A DNA stretch of 64,000 nucleotides from Brevundimonas sp. M20 (GCF_006547065.1 NZ_CP041243.1:620001-684000); one strand, 5' to 3'. Counted from the stretch's first letter, positions 26,825 to 36,169 are shown. The notes: a model not told the origin generated them from the letters alone. Program-made: numbers and translations.

Positions 26825-26909
26825 AACGGGAAGGCCAACGATGCCGGACCGCAAAAACAGATAGACCGGGGCCACCCCGGCGTCCTGTATGCCCACTGGG
26901 AGGGAGCAT

Positions 26910-29900
26910 ATGTTGCAAGCCATTCGGCCGGGGATGACCCGCGCCCTTCGTCGTAGCCTGTTCGTCGGTGCGTCCGGTCTGGCTGTCGCCCTGTCGCTGG
27001 GCGTGGGAGCCGCCGCCGCGCAAACCACGCCGCAAACCACGCCGCAATCCGCACCGCAGGACGATGTCGCCGAGATCGACGAAGTCGTCGTCACCGGCTT
27101 CCGCGCCAGCCTGAACGCGGGTCTGGACGCCAAGCGTCGCGAAACCAGCATGGTCGACGTCATCGTCGCCGAGGACATCGCGGACTTCCCCGATCTGAAC
27201 CTCGCCGAGTCCATTCAGCGGGTCCCGGGCGTGGCCATCGACCGTGACGCCGGCGAAGGCCGTTCGATCACGGTGCGTGGTCTGGGCTCGGACTTCACCC
27301 GCACCCGCATCAACGGCATGGAGGCCCAGGCCACCGCCGGCGGCACCGACTCCTCGGGCGGCGCCAACCGCGGTCGCGGCTTCGACTTCAACGTCTTCGC
27401 CTCCGAGCTCTTCAACTCTATCACCGTGCGCAAGACCGCCGCGGCCGAGACCGAGGAAGGCTCGCTGGGCGCCACGGTCGATCTGCAGGCGTCACGCCCG
27501 TTTGACTACAAGGACGGCTTCACCGCCGCCATGTCCGCCCAGGCCGGCTACAATGATCTGTCGGAGGAATATAACCCGCGCCTGGCCCTGCTGCTGAGCA
27601 GCACCTTCGGCGAGAACGATCAGTTCGGGGCGCTGGTCTCTGTCGCCTACAGCCAGCGCAATCTGCTGGAAGAAGGCTTCAGCTCAGTCCGTTGGGCGCC
27701 GGCTGTCGGCACCAACAGTTCGGGCGGCTTCTGCTCGCCGGTGGGTGTCACCCCTGTGAACCCGTCCGGTACGGCCAACGGCGCCAGCGCCGCCAACTGC
27801 GCCACGGGCGTGGCCCGCCCGGCCAATACGGCCTCGAACGTCGCCGCCTATACCACCGCCAACCAGAACAGCGTCTTCATCCCGCGCCTGCCGCGCTACG
27901 GTCGCCTGACCCACGAGCAGGAGCGTCTGGGCGTCACCGGCGCCTTCCAGTGGCGCCCGGCCGAGACCACGCTGTTCTCGCTGGATGTTCTGTACTCTTC
28001 GCTCGACGCGACCCGTCAGGAAGACTTCCTGGAAGCGCTGTCCTTCAGCCGTAACGCGGCCGCCGGCGGCCAGACCCAGGTCCACGTCCGCGATGCCGCG
28101 GTCGAGAACGGCATGCTGGTCTATGGCGTGTTCGACAACGTCGATGTCCGCTCCGAGAGCCGCTACGACGAACTGTCGACCGAGTACCTTCAAGTCAGCC
28201 TGACGGCCGAGCACGACTGGACCGACCGCCTGCACAGCCGCTTCTACTACGGCCGCGCGGAGTCGAATTTCGAGAACCCGATCCAGACCACGGTCACCCT
28301 CGATCGCTCGAACATCCAGGGCTATTCGTGGGACTTCCGCGGCAACCCGAACGCGCCGGTCATCGACTACGGCTTCGACGTCGCCAACCCGGCCAACTGG
28401 CAATGGCGCCCCTCGACCAACGCGGTGCCGCGTTCGGAAATCCGGATTCGCCCCAACGGCGTCGATACGGTCTTCGAGTCCTTCCAGACCGATATCAGCT
28501 ATGACGCCAGCGACTGGCTGACCATCAGCGCGGGCCTGAACTGGAAGAGCTACACTTCGGACTCCTACGAGTTCCGTCGGGCGGATGAGACCGTCGTTCC
28601 GGTCCTGCCGGGCGGTACGACCGTGGCCGACATCACCAGTGTGCTGACCGGTTTCGGCTCGAACCTGATCCCCGGCGGCACCGCGTCCAGCTGGGTCCGT
28701 CCGGACCTCGGCGCCATCGCTGACCTGTTCAATATCTACTGCAACTGCAACACCGGCGTGCCGGGCGGGGACTTCACCCTGACCAGCATCACGAACGGCA
28801 ATGCGCGCGGCGGGAACCGGTCGATCAAGGAAGACGATCTGGCCGCCTACATCCAGGCGGACTGGGACACCGATCTGTTCGGCCGTCCGTTCCGCGGCAA
28901 TGTGGGCGTGCGTCAGGTCAGCACCACCCTGAACGCCACCGGCTACAGCTCGACCGGCGGCGGCACCTTGGTGACCGGCGAGAACCAGTATGACAACACC
29001 CTGCCGTCGCTGAACCTCAGCTATGAGCCGGTCGACGATCTGATCATCCGCTTCGGCGCGGCCTCGGTCATGGCCCGTCCGCAGATCGGCAACACCCTGG
29101 CGGGCACCAACTATCTGGTGCCGACCACCTCGCTGGCCGCCTCGGGCCCGAACTACACGGCCACCATCGGCAACGTGAAGCTCCAGCCGTTTGAAGCCAC
29201 CACCTACGACCTCAGCATCGAGTGGTATTTCGCACGCGAAAGCCTGCTGTCCTTCGCCTACTTCTACAAGGACATCGACACCTACATTCAGATCGTGCGT
29301 CAGGACCTGGCCTATTCGGACCTGACCGCCCTGAACCCGTCGGCCTTCGCGCCGGGCTTCTGCACGGGCACCTGCTCGCCCTCGACCATCTTCCAGCTGA
29401 CCGCCGCGGTGAACACCGAGGGCGGCCCGCTGAAGGGCTTTGAGATCAGCTACCAGCAGCCGTTCACCTTCCTGCCGGGGCCGCTCGAGAACCTCGGCGT
29501 GCAGGTCAACTACACCCACGTCGAATCCGAGATCGACTACTGCAACAACGCCCTGTGCACGACCTTCGTCACGGCGGACCTGATCAACCTGTCGCCGACG
29601 TCCTGGAACGCGACCCTCTACTATGAGGACGACAAGTTCTCGGCGCGGGTCTCGGGCGCCTTCCGCGACAGCTACATCCAGAACGTCCCGGGCCGGAACG
29701 GCAATGTGGTCGAGGGCAAGATGGAGACGTTCAACCTGGACGCCTCGGCCTCATACAATCTGACCGAAGACCTGGAGTTGACGCTGGAGGCCCTCAACCT
29801 GACGGACGAGGAGAACCACCAGTACGTCGGCGACGGCGCGGATCGTCAGAGCACATCCGTCTATCACCACACCGGCCGGCAGATTTACGTCGGCGCCCGC

Positions 29901-29912
29901 TATCGCTTCTGA
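26910..29912 (+). CDS. TonB-dependent outer-membrane receptor, likely for pectin oligosaccharides
   Basis: I start at ATG 26910, just after GGGAGGGAG; the product is 1000 residues. A signal peptide covers about 1-38, then a TTPQ-type low-complexity stretch, the TonB box region EIDEVVVTGFRA and the plug (VPGVAIDRDAGEGRSITVRG). The barrel ends in YVGARYRF, with the expected terminal Phe. Large receptors of this type in Caulobacter and sphingomonads import oligosaccharides and often lie beside polysaccharide lyases. Shared operators with the lyase gene support pectate-derived oligogalacturonides as substrate. A strong hairpin terminator follows at 29941. Confidence 0.92.
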   Translation: MLQAIRPGMTRALRRSLFVGASGLAVALSLGVGAAAAQTTPQTTPQSAPQDDVAEIDEVVVTGFRASLNAGLDAKRRETSMVDVIVAEDIADFPDLNLAESIQRVPGVAIDRDAGEGRSITVRGLGSDFTRTRINGMEAQATAGGTDSSGGANRGRGFDFNVFASELFNSITVRKTAAAETEEGSLGATVDLQASRPFDYKDGFTAAMSAQAGYNDLSEEYNPRLALLLSSTFGENDQFGALVSVAYSQRNLLEEGFSSVRWAPAVGTNSSGGFCSPVGVTPVNPSGTANGASAANCATGVARPANTASNVAAYTTANQNSVFIPRLPRYGRLTHEQERLGVTGAFQWRPAETTLFSLDVLYSSLDATRQEDFLEALSFSRNAAAGGQTQVHVRDAAVENGMLVYGVFDNVDVRSESRYDELSTEYLQVSLTAEHDWTDRLHSRFYYGRAESNFENPIQTTVTLDRSNIQGYSWDFRGNPNAPVIDYGFDVANPANWQWRPSTNAVPRSEIRIRPNGVDTVFESFQTDISYDASDWLTISAGLNWKSYTSDSYEFRRADETVVPVLPGGTTVADITSVLTGFGSNLIPGGTASSWVRPDLGAIADLFNIYCNCNTGVPGGDFTLTSITNGNARGGNRSIKEDDLAAYIQADWDTDLFGRPFRGNVGVRQVSTTLNATGYSSTGGGTLVTGENQYDNTLPSLNLSYEPVDDLIIRFGAASVMARPQIGNTLAGTNYLVPTTSLAASGPNYTATIGNVKLQPFEATTYDLSIEWYFARESLLSFAYFYKDIDTYIQIVRQDLAYSDLTALNPSAFAPGFCTGTCSPSTIFQLTAAVNTEGGPLKGFEISYQQPFTFLPGPLENLGVQVNYTHVESEIDYCNNALCTTFVTADLINLSPTSWNATLYYEDDKFSARVSGAFRDSYIQNVPGRNGNVVEGKMETFNLDASASYNLTEDLELTLEALNLTDEENHQYVGDGADRQSTSVYHHTGRQIYVGARYRF

Positions 29913-31208
29913 TCACTCCTGAACCGAAGCGCACTTTCGCCGCCGACCGGGCCCCCGGTCGGCGGCGTTTCTTTGACTGGGTGAGGCCAGCAGGTCAGTC
30001 AGGTCGGCCCAGACGCTTTCGGTCGTCGGAATGCGCCCGGCGCCGCGTCCACGCGCGGTGAAGACGCGACCGTCTCCGGTGGTCACGCGCAGGGCGTTCC
30101 ACTCGTCCGGCAGGTCGGCGAACAGGCTGTCGCCGTCCACCGCCGTGAAGGCGACGGCGGCGCTGTCCGTTCGCACGTCCAGTCGGGAAAGCTGGCGGAC
30201 GCGACCGGGGAGGAGCGCCGCGTCCGCCGACAGGGTCTCGCGAGCGATACGCTCGGGCGAGATCCCGCCGTCCAGGGCCTCATGCGCCAGAATGGCCAGC
30301 TTGGCCGAGGCGTCGAGGCCCGATAGGTCCGCGGTCGGGTCTTCCTCGGCGAAGCCCGCATCGCGCGCGGCGATCAGGGCCTCGTCGAAGGCCACGCCCG
30401 CGGCCAGTCGGTTCAGGATGAAGTTGCAGGTGCCGTTCAGAACGGCCTCGATGCGCACGACCGGGCCATGCGCCCGGGCCCGGCGCACCGTTTCGATCAG
30501 GGGCGAGCCGCCGCCGACGCTGGCGGAGTAGAGCAGGCGCGCCTCGTGCGCCTCGGCCAGTGCGGTCAGCGCCGCCGGATCACCGCCCACCGCCTGCTTG
30601 TTGGCGCTGACCACATCGACGCCGCGCGACAGGGCCGCCCGGATTAGGGCAAGGCCCGTCGAGGCGTCGGAGATCGCCTCGACCAGCACATCCGGCTCGC
30701 GCGCCAGCAGGGCGGCGGGGTCGGCCAGCAGAAGGGCCCCGGGAACTGCCGGGTCGCGGGGCTTTTTCGGATCACGCACCAGAACGCCGACCACCTCGAA
30801 CCGGTCGTCTGTCGACAGGCGCGCCAGCACGCCGCCGCCGACCACGCCGCATCCGGCCAGCGCCACGCGCAGCGGACGCGCGGGTATCGTGCGCGGATGA
30901 GCGATGGCGGTCTCCGGACCCGCGACGATCGAAACCGGCGCATTCAGCAGGGCCTGACCCGGCTCCGGGCGCGCCGTCGTCACGCCGATCAGGTCCAGCG
31001 CCTCCGCCAGTCTCGCCGAAGCGTCGACGCCGCCCGAGGCGACGGCGACCACGCGACGCCCGCGACGGACCTCGCGATAGACCGCGCTGGCGGCCTCGGC
31101 CGTGTCGGAGACATCCAGTTGCAGCAGGGCGACGGGCTCATCAGAGACGTGAGCGGTCAGGTCCGCGCCGGAGACCGGACGGGGCAGGGGCAACGAAGCG
31201 GCGGTCAT
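29913..31208 (-). CDS. hom: Homoserine dehydrogenase with N-terminal extension
   Basis: The 431-residue protein has a Rossmann start only at about residue 113 (RVALAGCGVVGGGVLARL), followed by the homoserine dehydrogenase motifs SANKQAVGG (catalytic Lys) and VLNGTCNFILNRL. The first ~105 residues are not part of a normal Hom and may be a decayed or regulatory domain. A C-terminal ACT domain is not evident. It is the last gene of the minus-strand operon metX-metB-hom, 1 bp after metB, and supplies homoserine for methionine. Its last ~20 codons run through the hairpin that ends the TonB receptor transcript. Confidence 0.85.
   Translation of the reverse strand: MTAASLPLPRPVSGADLTAHVSDEPVALLQLDVSDTAEAASAVYREVRRGRRVVAVASGGVDASARLAEALDLIGVTTARPEPGQALLNAPVSIVAGPETAIAHPRTIPARPLRVALAGCGVVGGGVLARLSTDDRFEVVGVLVRDPKKPRDPAVPGALLLADPAALLAREPDVLVEAISDASTGLALIRAALSRGVDVVSANKQAVGGDPAALTALAEAHEARLLYSASVGGGSPLIETVRRARAHGPVVRIEAVLNGTCNFILNRLAAGVAFDEALIAARDAGFAEEDPTADLSGLDASAKLAILAHEALDGGISPERIARETLSADAALLPGRVRQLSRLDVRTDSAAVAFTAVDGDSLFADLPDEWNALRVTTGDGRVFTARGRGAGRIPTTESVWADLTDLLASPSQRNAADRGPGRRRKCASVQE
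29941..29973 (+). terminator. Intrinsic terminator of the TonB receptor gene
   Basis: Arms CGCCGACCGGG and CCCGGTCGGCG form an 11-bp stem with a minimal loop, followed by GGCGTTTCTTT. It lies 28 bp after the receptor stop. The same bases encode the basic tail of the convergent hom gene. Confidence 0.8.
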
Positions 31209-31209
31209 G

Positions 31210-32400
31210 TCAGGCGGCCTCGGCTTCCAGCGATGTACGGGCGACGACGGCGTCCAGCGCCGCCGACAGATCGGCCAGCAGGTCTTCCGGATGTTCCAGA
31301 CCGATCGACAGGCGCAGCAGGCCGTCGGTGATCCCCGCGGTGGCGCGCGCTTCGGGCGTCATGGCGGCGTGGGTCATCAGGGTCGGGTGGGCGATCAGGC
31401 TTTCCACCCCGCCCAGCGACTCGGCCAGGGTGAAAACCTCCAGTTGGTCCACCAGCGCCCGCACCGCGTCCAGATCGGCCAGTTCAAAGCTCAGCATGGC
31501 GCCGAAGCCCTTCTGCTGGCGGGCGGCGATCTCGTGTCCCGGGTGGCTCTTCAGGCCCGGATAGTTGACGCGCTTCACCGCCGGGTGGGCGTCCAGCCAT
31601 TCGGCGATCCGCTCGGCCGTCGCCTGCTGCCGCTCAACGCGGGCGAACAGGGTGCGCACGCCGCGCAGGGTCAGATAGGCGTCAAAGGGCGAGCCGGTCA
31701 CGCCCAGGCAGTTGGCCCACCAGGTCAGCTGTTCCAGATCGGCCTGATCCTTCGCCACCACGGCGCCGCCGACCACGTCCGAGTGGCCGTTGATGTATTT
31801 GGTGGTCGAGTGGATCACCAGATCGGCGCCCAGGGCGATCGGGTTCTGCAGGGCGGGCGACAGGAAGGTGTTGTCCACCGCCGACTTGCAACCGACCGCG
31901 CGGGCGCGGGCGCAGATGTCGGCCACGTCCACCACGCGCATCAGGGGGTTCGACGGTGTCTCGATCAGGATCAGTTTGGGGTTCAGGGCGAAGGCGGCGT
32001 CCAGGGCCTCGCGATCATTCTGGTCCACGAACTGGACGTCGAAATGGTTGCGGCGCGCGCGGGCGCACAGCAGACGGTGCGTGCCGCCGTACAGGTCATG
32101 CGGGGCCAACAGCAGGTCGCCCGGCTCCAGCGACGACAGGGCCAGATCGACCGCCGCCATTCCGGTCGCCGTGATCACCGCGCCTGCGCCCCCTTCCAGC
32201 CTGGCCAGCGTCTCGCCCAGCACGTCGCGGGTCGGATTGCCCGAGCGCGTGTAGTCGTACTTCCGCTTACCCTCGAGGCCGTCGAAGCTGTAGTTCGACG
32301 ACAGGTACAGCGGCGGCATCACCGCCCCGTGCGCCGGATCGTTGTTCACGCCGTGCCGGGCGGCGGTGGTACAGGGATGGGCTTCGCTGGAGCAGGTCAT
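31210..32400 (-). CDS. metB: Cystathionine gamma-synthase / O-acylhomoserine sulfhydrylase
   Basis: The 396-residue PLP enzyme has the cofactor Lys201 in STTKYINGHSD, the SGNPTRDVLG region and the TATGMAAVDL loop of the Cys/Met-metabolism family. Between metX and hom, it should use an acylated homoserine with cysteine (or sulfide) to move toward methionine. Its start overlaps the metX stop by four bases. The whole operon sits behind the S-box riboswitch at 33489-33613, so it is likely shut off by S-adenosylmethionine. Confidence 0.9.
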   Translation of the reverse strand: MTCSSEAHPCTTAARHGVNNDPAHGAVMPPLYLSSNYSFDGLEGKRKYDYTRSGNPTRDVLGETLARLEGGAGAVITATGMAAVDLALSSLEPGDLLLAPHDLYGGTHRLLCARARRNHFDVQFVDQNDREALDAAFALNPKLILIETPSNPLMRVVDVADICARARAVGCKSAVDNTFLSPALQNPIALGADLVIHSTTKYINGHSDVVGGAVVAKDQADLEQLTWWANCLGVTGSPFDAYLTLRGVRTLFARVERQQATAERIAEWLDAHPAVKRVNYPGLKSHPGHEIAARQQKGFGAMLSFELADLDAVRALVDQLEVFTLAESLGGVESLIAHPTLMTHAAMTPEARATAGITDGLLRLSIGLEHPEDLLADLSAALDAVVARTSLEAEAA

Positions 32401-33389
32401 GCGGCGATCTCGTCAGGCTGGCGGGCGTACAGGGGTGAAAGGGCGTCGTGGAGCGTGCGGCCGACCAGCTCGCGCTCCTTCAGAAAGGCGTCGTGGCCGA
32501 AGATGGAGCCCGCTTCGTCGAAGCGACGCAGGGCGGGGGCGCGGGCGGCCAGCTCGCGCAGGTCTTCGATCGGGACCAGCCGGTCACTGGTGAAGCCCAG
32601 CAAGGTCAGCGGGCAACGGATGGCTTCGGGCGCGACCGCGTGGCGATCCAGAGAATCCGACAGGGAGATCCAGCGGTCCGCGCTGGTCGCCTCGGCGTAG
32701 TCGGCGCCGCGCGAGATCAGGTACTCGCACACCGGATAAGCCTCGCCGGCCTGCGCCGGGGCGATGGTGGCGAAGCGCCAGTCGAACTCGTCGGCGGTGC
32801 GATAGGTGGTCATCGCCAGTTCGCGGGCCAGCGACACACCCTCGGCCTCACGACCGCAATCGCGGGCGAAGGCCAGCACCCGGCGCTGCACCCCGCGCCA
32901 GGCGGTAGCCGCCGGATGGGCGCGGTGGGCGGCGGAGATCACGATCAGCTCACCGATCCGTTCGGGGAAGGTCGCGGCGAAGGCCTGACCCACGCAACCG
33001 CCGTAGGAGGCGCCGACGAAGGCGTCGATGCGCGCCTCGTTCAGGCTGTCGAGCAGCACGGCCAGCAGGCGGGCCTGATCCTGGGTCGTGATGGTGACGC
33101 CCGGCTCCGTCTTTCCCGGCAGAAGATCGAAGGCCAGCACCCGCACGCGGTCCAGATCGACCGGTCCGCCGTGACGCACGGCCCACGACCACCAGCGGGC
33201 GGCGAAGCGGCCGCTTGAGATGCCGCCGGTGATGACGACCAGCGGTCCCTTCGTCGGGCCATGGATGCGGCCGACCAGCGTGTCCGCCGACAGACGCTCG
33301 CCCGAGGCCAGCCGGAAGTCGGCCGGAATCGCGGCCGTCACGTCACGGCCGGGAGCCTCGTCGATGATCCATTCGGTGGTGGACGCCAC
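32397..33389 (-). CDS. metX: Homoserine O-acyltransferase, MetX family
   Basis: I start at GTG 33389, six bases after GGAG, giving 330 residues; an in-frame GTG 18 bases earlier has no ribosome site. It is an alpha/beta-hydrolase-fold acyltransferase with the nucleophile Ser128 in VGASYGGCV and the MetX-like GPLVVITGGISSGRF near the N-terminus. It activates homoserine by acetylation or succinylation; MetX proteins of this short type in Xanthomonas have been described as succinyl transferases, so the acyl donor is open. It is the first gene of the riboswitch-controlled methionine operon. Confidence 0.87.
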   Translation of the reverse strand: MASTTEWIIDEAPGRDVTAAIPADFRLASGERLSADTLVGRIHGPTKGPLVVITGGISSGRFAARWWSWAVRHGGPVDLDRVRVLAFDLLPGKTEPGVTITTQDQARLLAVLLDSLNEARIDAFVGASYGGCVGQAFAATFPERIGELIVISAAHRAHPAATAWRGVQRRVLAFARDCGREAEGVSLARELAMTTYRTADEFDWRFATIAPAQAGEAYPVCEYLISRGADYAEATSADRWISLSDSLDRHAVAPEAIRCPLTLLGFTSDRLVPIEDLRELAARAPALRRFDEAGSIFGHDAFLKERELVGRTLHDALSPLYARQPDEIAA

Positions 33390-33488
33390 TGTCCGCTCCG
33401 GTTCCACTCAGCGAAACCGATGGGGCGAACCAACATCTGCGAAGAAAGACCCGTGAAGTCGTCTGGCCCCGTGAGGGACCACTCGCTT

Positions 33489-33613
33489 CACTCATCTCTC
33501 GCGGCTTCCGAAGACGCCCCGCAGGAGTTGGCACCATCTCCAATGATCGGGTGGATCACTGGAAGGTTGCCCCGGCGTCAAAGGGCCTATCCCTCAGCCG
33601 GTCTTGATGAGTG
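33489..33613 (-). promoter_or_regulatory. S-box (SAM-I type) riboswitch in the metX leader
   Basis: The minus-strand transcript has closing P1 arms CACTCATC (33613-33606) and GATGAGTG (33496-33489). Inside are the S-box core GAGGGATAGGCCC, then TGACGCCGGGGCAACC, a P3 hairpin with arms CCAGTGATC and GATCATTGG, the conserved GGTGCCAACTCC and a P4 hairpin with GCGG/CCGC arms. The order and consensus match class I SAM riboswitches. A hairpin GGTCCC/GGGGCC follows at 33463-33478 in the metX leader. Most alphaproteobacterial methionine genes I know of use SAM-II instead. Confidence 0.88.
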
Positions 33614-33760
33614 TCTTTACGGTGACGAACGCGGGCGGGCTCGTCAATCCCCCAAAAATGCTGCGACTGCGAATTCGCAAGCTGAGCCGTAAATGAGCAC
33701 GATTTTGATCGCTATGGATCGTATGGCGACAACAGTTTTTCGTTTGGCGAAGTCAAGTGC

Positions 33761-33774
33761 GTTGCGAACGCAAC
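33761..33774. repeat. Inverted repeat upstream of the ammonium transporter gene
   Basis: GTTGCG-AA-CGCAAC lies 95 bp before the amtB start, in an A+T-rich 255-bp gap (33614-33868) that should hold the amtB promoter. The A-run follows on the plus strand, so it is not a terminator in either direction. It may be a regulator site. Confidence 0.4.
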
Positions 33775-33868
33775 AAAAATTCCTGAATCTTCTTCCGCCC
33801 ACTTGCGGATTTCGCAGGTGCGGTAAACAGTTTGCAAATGCGTAACGGCATCCTTTTGGGGGATTGAG

Positions 33869-35224
33869 ATGACACGACTTCGCGGCGGCCTTGCTCTCGG
33901 GCTCGGTCTTTTGACATCGGTAATCGCGACCGCGGCCAGCGCCGCGCCCGCGCCGGCTCCGGGCCTGCTGGGCCATCAGGTTCCGCTGGAACTCGACGGC
34001 GCTGGCACCGCCTGGCTGCTGACCTCGGCGGCTCTCGTTCTGCTTATGACCCTGCCGGGTCTGGCGCTCTTCTACGGCGGCATGGTTCGCCGCAAGAACG
34101 TCATCGCCACCATCACCCAGTCAGTCGGCGTCTTCGCCGTCGCCACCCTGGTCTGGTTCATCGCCGGCTACTCCATCGCCTTCGGCAAGGCGGGCGCCCT
34201 GGGCGGGTTTGACGGCGACACCGTCAACCAGTTCATCGGCAGCTTCGACGCCTTCTTCCTGAACGGCGTGGGTATGGAGACGGCGCACAGCCTGCTGCCG
34301 GGCATTCCTGAATTCGTCTTCCTGTCGTTCCAGCTGACCTTCGCGATCATCACGCCCGCCCTGGTCACCGGCGCCTTCGCCGAACGTCTGAAGTACACCG
34401 GCCTGCTGCTGTTCACGGCCCTGTGGTCCCTGCTGGTCTATGCACCGATCGCCCACTGGGTGTGGGGCGGCGGCTTCCTCGGCGGCGCCGGGGTGCTGGA
34501 CTTCGCCGGCGGCGCGGTCGTGCACGTCAACTCGGGCGTGGCCGGTCTGGTCTGCGCGATCTTCCTCGGCGCCCGGAAGGGCTACGGCAAGGAGCCGATC
34601 GTGGCCCACAACCCGGTTCTGACCATGATCGGCGCCTCACTGCTGCTGGTCGGCTGGATCGGCTTCAACGCCGGTTCGGCGGGCGGCGCCAACGCGCTGG
34701 CGGGCGTGGCCCTGATCAACACCATTCTCGCCGCCGCCGCCGCTTCCATCACCTGGAAGATCGTCGAGGTCATCGAGAAGAAGAAGGCGTCGCTGATCGG
34801 CGTGCTGTCGGGCATCGTCGCCGGTCTGGTCGCCATCACCCCGGCCGCCGGCTTCGTGGACCCGAAGGGCGCGGTCATCATCGGCCTGATCGCCGGTCCG
34901 GTCTGCTACGCCTCGTCGGTGTGGATCAAGAAACTGCTCCGCTACGACGACTCGCTGGACGCCTTCGGCATCCACGGCGCGGGCGGTCTGGCCGGCGCCC
35001 TGCTGACCGGCGTGTTCGCCTCGACCGCGATCAACAGCCTGTCGGAAGGCGCTGACGTCATGACCCAGCTGATCGGTCTGGGCTGGACCATCGCCTACAG
35101 CGCGGTGGGCACCCTGGTCATCCTGATCATCTGCAAGTTCACGACCGGCCTGCGTGTCAGCGCGGAGGCGGAAGAAGAAGGTCTCGACACCCACCTGCAC
35201 GGTGAGGCGCTGGAGACCGTCTGA
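33869..35224 (+). CDS. amtB: Ammonium transporter
   Basis: The 451-residue protein has a cleavable signal peptide (GLLTSVIATAASA) and then the 11-helix Amt fold. Family signatures are LALFYGGMVRRKNV, the periplasmic gate region around FVFLSFQLTFAIITPALV, GGAVVHVNSG and the pore His in DAFGIHGAGGLAG. It conducts ammonium into the cytoplasm. No glnK gene is adjacent, which is unusual because amtB and glnK are commonly paired. It is followed by a porin-like gene and glutamate synthase, so the neighbourhood concerns nitrogen assimilation. Confidence 0.95.
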   Translation: MTRLRGGLALGLGLLTSVIATAASAAPAPAPGLLGHQVPLELDGAGTAWLLTSAALVLLMTLPGLALFYGGMVRRKNVIATITQSVGVFAVATLVWFIAGYSIAFGKAGALGGFDGDTVNQFIGSFDAFFLNGVGMETAHSLLPGIPEFVFLSFQLTFAIITPALVTGAFAERLKYTGLLLFTALWSLLVYAPIAHWVWGGGFLGGAGVLDFAGGAVVHVNSGVAGLVCAIFLGARKGYGKEPIVAHNPVLTMIGASLLLVGWIGFNAGSAGGANALAGVALINTILAAAAASITWKIVEVIEKKKASLIGVLSGIVAGLVAITPAAGFVDPKGAVIIGLIAGPVCYASSVWIKKLLRYDDSLDAFGIHGAGGLAGALLTGVFASTAINSLSEGADVMTQLIGLGWTIAYSAVGTLVILIICKFTTGLRVSAEAEEEGLDTHLHGEALETV

Positions 35225-35233
35225 GCGATCGTC

Positions 35234-35260
35234 GGGGCGGGAGCTCTCTCCTCCCGCCCC
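35234..35260 (+). terminator. Strong hairpin after amtB, no T-tract
   Basis: Perfect 10-bp arms GGGGCGGGAG and CTCCCGCCCC with a 7-base loop begin 10 bp after the amtB stop. No T-run follows, so it may stabilise the amtB mRNA or attenuate read-through into the porin gene rather than terminate on its own. Confidence 0.5.
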
Positions 35261-35318
35261 GGCCCCAGTAAGCGTTTGCGTGCCGATCATCGACCGAACA
35301 AATTGGGGAACAAGAACA

Positions 35319-35999
35319 ATGAAACTCGCCTATTGCGCCGCGGCCTTCGCCGCCGCCCTGCTCGCGACCGGCGCGGCCTCGTCGGCCAGCGCCCAGGATG
35401 TCAGCTTCAACGCCGCCGTCACCTCCGACTATGTCTTCCGCGGCTATAGCCAGACGGATGAGGAAGCGGCGATCCAGCTCGGCGTCGACGTCACCTTCGA
35501 GTCCGGCTTCTATGCCGGGGCCTGGGCCTCGAATGTGGACTTTGGTGACGACACCGACGCCGAAATCGACATCTACGGCGGCTATCGCACGGAAGCGGGC
35601 GGCTTCGGCCTCGACTTCGGGGTGGTCGGCTACCTGTACGTCAACGATCCGTCGGGTTCGGACTACAGCTATGTCGAGCTCAAGGCCGCCGCCTCGCGCG
35701 CGGTCGGTCCGGTGACCTTCGGCGGCGCCCTCTACTACTCGCCGGACTTCTTCGGCCTGGATGGGGAGGCGACCTACGTCGAGGCCAACATCGCCTACGC
35801 CCCCATCTCCAAGCTGAGCCTCAGCGCGGCGGTCGGCTACCAGTATCTGGACGTCAACGATGACTACAGCACCTGGAACGCCGGGGGCGCCTATTCGATC
35901 ACCGACAACATCGCGATCGACGTGCGCTACCACGGCACCGAAGTGGACACGCCCCTGTCGGATGACCGCGTCGTCGGAACGCTGAAGTTCCTCTTCTAA
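35319..35999 (+). CDS. TorF-family putative outer-membrane porin
   Basis: I start at ATG 35319 (MKLAYCAAAF), which opens a signal peptide cleaved near ASAQD at residue 25; the 226-residue product ends in KFLF with a terminal Phe. Alternating beta-strand pattern and the motif VTSDYVFRGYSQT mark the TorF/Gcw_chp family of small outer-membrane barrels. In Caulobacterales and Rhizobiales such genes often sit near amtB or nitrogen genes, as here. It may be a channel for small nutrients. It ends just before an intrinsic terminator. Confidence 0.88.
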   Translation: MKLAYCAAAFAAALLATGAASSASAQDVSFNAAVTSDYVFRGYSQTDEEAAIQLGVDVTFESGFYAGAWASNVDFGDDTDAEIDIYGGYRTEAGGFGLDFGVVGYLYVNDPSGSDYSYVELKAAASRAVGPVTFGGALYYSPDFFGLDGEATYVEANIAYAPISKLSLSAAVGYQYLDVNDDYSTWNAGGAYSITDNIAIDVRYHGTEVDTPLSDDRVVGTLKFLF

Positions 36000-36030
36000 A
36001 GATCCGGGCGTCCCTTCCGCCCGGCCGCGA

Positions 36031-36076
36031 CCGGCAAGACCTTGCCTCTTTGGCGGGTCTTGCCGGTTTGTATTTT
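36031..36076 (+). terminator. Intrinsic terminator after the TorF-type porin gene
   Basis: Arms CCGGCAAGACC and GGTCTTGCCGG (11 bp) enclose a 14-base loop and are followed by TTTGTATTTT. It separates the amtB-porin unit from gltD. Confidence 0.85.
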
Positions 36077-36169
36077 CCGGCGAACAGGATGAATGCGCAA
36101 GGACAGCATGGAAATTGCCTGATCTGCCTGAAGCCTCTAGAACTTGTGCAGTTGCGAAGAGGGCTTGCC

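Noticed and set aside
27684..29519. A 611-codon minus-strand frame across the TonB receptor
   Set aside because: Opposite strand of a conserved receptor. The product is low-complexity Ala/Gly/Arg with no recognisable domain.
33745..33764. A sigma-54-like promoter (GG...TGC) upstream of amtB
   Set aside because: The GG and GC elements are 11 bases apart rather than the required 10, and the flanking consensus is poor.
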